Positions 7,060-9,162 of a stretch of DNA of 9,162 nucleotides are shown piece by piece. Made by a program: the position numbers and the translations under genes. Every line of letters begins with the position of its first letter. The first letter of the stretch is position 1. The notes beneath the pieces were generated by a model. That model ran no database searches. It was not told the origin of the DNA and saw only the letters and a program-made list of their open reading frames with translations. This stretch comes from Alphaproteobacteria bacterium (lineage in GTDB: Bacteria > Pseudomonadota > Alphaproteobacteria > VGEJ01): contig VGEJ01000080.1 of NCBI GenBank assembly GCA_016869335.1, positions 1 through 9,162 of the forward strand, given 5' to 3'.

Positions 7060-7073
7060 ACCCGACTTCGGGT
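7060..7073 (+). other. Small hairpin beside the osmC ribosome-binding site
   Basis: ACCCG, ACTT, CGGGT forms a perfect 5-base-pair stem with a 4-base loop in the 38-base gap between puuB and the OsmC gene. The stem ends one base before AGGGAG (7074-7079). It is too short and lacks a T-run, so it is not a terminator. It could affect access to the ribosome-binding site or be chance. Confidence 0.25.
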
Positions 7074-7081
7074 AGGGAGCG

Positions 7082-7519
7082 ATGCGGGTTCGAGCGAAGG
7101 CTGGGGGCCTTGGCAAGGCCTACGGCAGCGTCAGCGTCCGGCGGACGGCCGAGGGCTGGCGCAGCGTCAATGAGGCGGGCTTCACGGTCGCCGGCAGCAC
7201 GCTGCCGGGCGCCGCGGGAATGACGCCGATCGAGCTGCTGATGGCCGCTCTGGCACAGTGCCTGGCGATCAGCCTCGACCATGCCGCCGAGCACGAGGGC
7301 CTCGCGCTTGGCGCCATCGGTATCACCGTGCGCGGCCACAAGGCTGCTGACCTGCCGGCGCGGGTGGCGCGGTTCGAGGCGCTCATCGATCTCGCCGAGG
7401 TCGCCGACGCGGCGCGGCGCACCCGGCTCATCGCCGCCGCCGAGCGCATCTGTACGGTGAGCAACACGCTCCGCGGCGTCGCCGAGATCATCGCCACCGA
7501 TGCGCGCGGTGACGGATGA
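7082..7519 (+). CDS. OsmC/Ohr-family thiol peroxidase-like protein
   Basis: Members of this family reduce organic hydroperoxides with a pair of cysteines, or in some branches bind other small ligands. The product is 145 residues, a usual length. It has the two conserved cysteines: Cys60 in LMAALAQCLAISLDH at the head of the central helix, and Cys124 in ERICTVSNTL. Glu51 in TPIELLMAAL precedes the first Cys as in the family. The CxVSNTL form recalls the YhfA-like branch more than classical Ohr. AGGGAG lies 2 bases before the ATG, a short spacing. It follows puuB by 38 bases and overlaps the MFS gene by 4, so it may be co-transcribed with both. PuuB makes hydrogen peroxide, so a protective role is conceivable, but that link is inference. 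The exact substrate is unknown. Confidence 0.87.
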   Translation: MRVRAKAGGLGKAYGSVSVRRTAEGWRSVNEAGFTVAGSTLPGAAGMTPIELLMAALAQCLAISLDHAAEHEGLALGAIGITVRGHKAADLPARVARFEALIDLAEVADAARRTRLIAAAERICTVSNTLRGVAEIIATDARGDG

Positions 7520-8718
7520 CGACGCGCTGGGGTGTCGTCATCCTCGCCTGCCTCGCCGGCGTGATCGCGGCGATGCAGGTCGGCAAGGTGCCACCGGCGA
7601 TCCCCGAGCTGCGCGCCGACCTCGGCCTTAGCCTGGTCACCGCCGGCTGGGCGATCTCGCTCTTCTTGGCCGCCAGCGCCCTCCTCGGGCCGGTCGGCGG
7701 GATGGTCGGGGATCGCGCCGGCCACCGCCGCTTTCTGGTGCTCGGGCTGGTCTGTATCGCGCTGGGCAGCGCCGGGGGCGCACTCGCCGGGGCCGCGACG
7801 CCCCTGCTCATCATGCGTCTGCTCGAGGGTTTCGGCTTCCTCGCGGTCGTCGTCGCGGCGCCCTCGCTCATCGTGGCGCTGACCGCCGAGGCTGACCGCC
7901 GGCTCGCCATCGGGGTGTGGGGCGGCTACATGCCGGCCGGCATCGCCGCCATGATGCTGCTGACGCCGGCCCTGATCGATGGCATCGGCTGGCGCGGGAT
8001 GTGGTACCTCAATGCCGCGCTGGCCGCGGGCTTTGCGCTCGTGTTCGTGGTCGCCACCCGTGGCCACGGCGGGCCGCCCGCTGGGCGCACCAGCCTCGCG
8101 GATGTGAAGCTCTCGCTGGCTCGGCCGGGCCCGTGGCTGCTCGCCGGCTGCTTCGCGGTCTACGCGATGCAGTTCCTCGGCTTGATGGCGTGGTTCCCGA
8201 CGTTCTTGGTCGAGGGCGCGGGCTACGGCAACACCAACGCGACCGTGATCTCGGCGGTCATCGTCGCCCTGAACGCGGTCGGCAATCCGCTCGGAGCCTG
8301 GCTGTTGCAGCGCGGCATCGAGCGCTGGCAACTCATGGCGCTGACCGCCGCCGCGCTCGGCGTCATGGCGGTGGCGATCTTCGATCCGGGCGTCGGCGTG
8401 ATCGGCAAGATCGCTCTGGCGGCGGTGTTCTCGCTGATCGGCGGCTTCATTCCCGCGGCGGCGCTGACGGGCGTCCCGGTCCACACGCCCGCGCCGGCCC
8501 AGCTCGGGGCGACGAACGGCGTGGTGGTGCAGGGGGCGAACCTCGGCTCGCTGCTCGGGCCGCCGGCATTCGCGCTGGTGGTCGAGAGCCTCGGCGGGTT
8601 CACCGCGGCCGGCTGGATGCTCCTCGTTCTCGGTGTGCTCGGTGTGCTGCTGGCGCTGCCGCTGCGCGTGATCGAGCGGCCGCCGCGCCCGGCGCTGGGA
8701 CCACGGCGCGCCGGCTGA
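7516..8718 (+). CDS. MFS transporter, CynX/NimT-like
   Basis: Inner-membrane secondary carrier of the major facilitator superfamily, 400 residues with about 12 hydrophobic segments. The loop between helices 2 and 3 carries the MFS motif A as GGMVGDRAGHRR at 61-72. The N-terminal VPPAIPELRADLGLSLVTAGWAISLF is characteristic of the cyanate/nitroimidazole (CynX/NimT) group of carriers. The RLLEGFGF segment matches motif B with its Arg. A cytoplasmic loop near residues 175-205 separates the halves, and the C-terminus is short, Pro/Arg-rich and polar. The ATG overlaps the OsmC stop (ATGA, 7516-7519), which implies translational coupling and a shared message. No substrate can be read from the sequence. 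Its position next to polyamine genes could mean amine or amino-acid movement, but this is weak. Confidence 0.88.
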   Translation: MTTRWGVVILACLAGVIAAMQVGKVPPAIPELRADLGLSLVTAGWAISLFLAASALLGPVGGMVGDRAGHRRFLVLGLVCIALGSAGGALAGAATPLLIMRLLEGFGFLAVVVAAPSLIVALTAEADRRLAIGVWGGYMPAGIAAMMLLTPALIDGIGWRGMWYLNAALAAGFALVFVVATRGHGGPPAGRTSLADVKLSLARPGPWLLAGCFAVYAMQFLGLMAWFPTFLVEGAGYGNTNATVISAVIVALNAVGNPLGAWLLQRGIERWQLMALTAAALGVMAVAIFDPGVGVIGKIALAAVFSLIGGFIPAAALTGVPVHTPAPAQLGATNGVVVQGANLGSLLGPPAFALVVESLGGFTAAGWMLLVLGVLGVLLALPLRVIERPPRPALGPRRAG

Positions 8719-8822
8719 ACGCGTCGCCTCCGGCGGTACTGTAGAGAATGGCAAGCGATCATCGCTGTGGTCGCTCCTCGCCCCGTCGGCTGACCGACTT
8801 CCGGTTCTGCCGACGGGAGTCG
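8719..8822. other. Convergent intergenic region
   Basis: These 104 bases separate the MFS stop from the stop of the facing DUF6691 gene. They hold the large stem-loop at 8782-8817 and a minor palindrome GCGATCATCGC at 8755-8765. I see no gene, tRNA or repeat copy in them. Confidence 0.7.
8782..8817. terminator. Stem-loop between convergent genes, probable two-way terminator
   Basis: CCCGTCGGC (8782-8790) pairs perfectly with GCCGACGGG (8809-8817). The 18-base loop contains a second small stem, ACCG pairing with CGGT around ACTTC. It lies 63 bases after the MFS stop and 5 bases from the DUF6691 stop. Neither side has a T-run, so as an intrinsic terminator it is atypical. It may act as a 3' RNA-protecting structure or work with Rho. 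Placement between two converging genes favours a role at both 3' ends. Confidence 0.55.
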
Positions 8823-9162
8823 TCAAGTGGCCGAGGCCACGCCGCGCGTCACGGCGCCTGGCAGCAGGTTGGTGAGAGCGGCGCCGAGCAGCATGGCGGC
8901 GAGGAACATCGCACCCTCCCACCGCCCGAACGCCAACGTGGTGACTGCGGGCCCCGGGCACAGCCCGACGAGACCCCAGCCGACGCCGAACAGCAGCGAG
9001 CCACCGACGAGGCGGGCATCGATCCCGCCCCGCGGCTGCGGCGCGAACGCCGGCGCGAAGCGCGGCTGCGCCTGACGCTTGGCCCACTGCACCGCGGCGG
9101 CATAGACGATCACGGCGCCGCCCATGACGAAGGCGAGGCTCGGGTCCCAGTCTCCCGCGACA
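8823..9162 (-). CDS. DUF6691 / YedE-YeeE-like membrane protein, 3' part only
   Basis: Membrane protein related to the YeeE/YedE transporters, which are linked to uptake of sulfur compounds such as thiosulfate. About 113 C-terminal residues are present. The frame is open from the right edge and begins VAGDWDPSLAFVMGGA. The DWDPSLAFVMG segment is a conserved part of this family, so the ATG at 9125 is internal and the true start lies beyond the window. The hallmark GVGWGLVGLCPGPAVTTLA, with its Cys before PGP, follows a basic, Pro-rich loop. Two to three hydrophobic helices are visible. Such half-size proteins usually occur in pairs, so a partner gene may lie to the right. It converges on the MFS gene and is not part of the polyamine block. 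Substrate is not shown by the sequence. Confidence 0.85.
   Translation of the reverse strand, partial: VAGDWDPSLAFVMGGAVIVYAAAVQWAKRQAQPRFAPAFAPQPRGGIDARLVGGSLLFGVGWGLVGLCPGPAVTTLAFGRWEGAMFLAAMLLGAALTNLLPGAVTRGVASAT

Noticed and set aside
8755..8765. GCGATCATCGC palindrome
   Set aside because: Only five base pairs around one base, in GC-rich DNA and with no promoter nearby; chance is likely.
7120..9087. Minus-strand open frame of 655 codons across the MFS and OsmC genes
   Set aside because: It is antisense to two clear genes and crosses the intergenic stem-loop. Composition is charged low complexity and no motif is seen.

Overview
The window is GC-rich throughout, with the wobble-position G/C bias and long antisense open frames usual in high-GC Proteobacteria. 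The gene types (a puuA-potFGHI row, a divergent OrdL/PuuB-type oxidase, a DUF6691 YedE-like protein) suggest an alphaproteobacterium, perhaps of the Rhodospirillales or a relative. That placement is inference. No rRNA, tRNA, insertion sequence, CRISPR array or phage gene was seen. Nearly all of the sequence is coding, and the longest gaps are about 100 bases.

Left block (1-5669, minus strand): this is one apparent operon for uptake and first activation of polyamines. In transcription order it runs puuA-like gamma-glutamylpolyamine synthetase, potF (periplasmic binding protein), potG (ATPase), potH and potI (permeases), then the first 37 codons of an unidentified gene that leaves the window on the left. 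Gaps are 63, 20, -4, 9 and 17 bases. The widest gap (puuA-potF) holds a GC hairpin and a possible internal promoter, so the binding protein may be expressed separately.

Divergent control region (5670-5771): 102 bases separate puuA from a plus-strand FAD oxidase of the PuuB type. A perfect 6-4-6 palindrome lies here, and each arm carries the -35-like TTGAC of one of the two divergent promoters. It is the best candidate for a shared operator.

Right block (5772-8718, plus strand): puuB-like oxidase, then an OsmC-family thiol peroxidase-like protein (38-base gap), then a CynX/NimT-like MFS transporter overlapping osmC by 4 bases. Converging on it is the 3' part of a DUF6691 (YedE/YeeE-like) membrane protein that enters from the right edge. 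A 36-base stem-loop sits between the two stop codons.

Taken together, PotFGHI would import putrescine or a related polyamine, PuuA would glutamylate it with ATP, and PuuB would oxidise the glutamylated amine to an aldehyde. The later Puu steps (aldehyde dehydrogenase PuuC, hydrolase PuuD, regulator PuuR) are not in the window. The genes belong to known families and I see no clearly new system. The points most worth a second look are the divergent palindrome, the mixed PotF/PotD-like binding pocket, the puuA-potF intercistronic element and the unidentified gene at the left edge.
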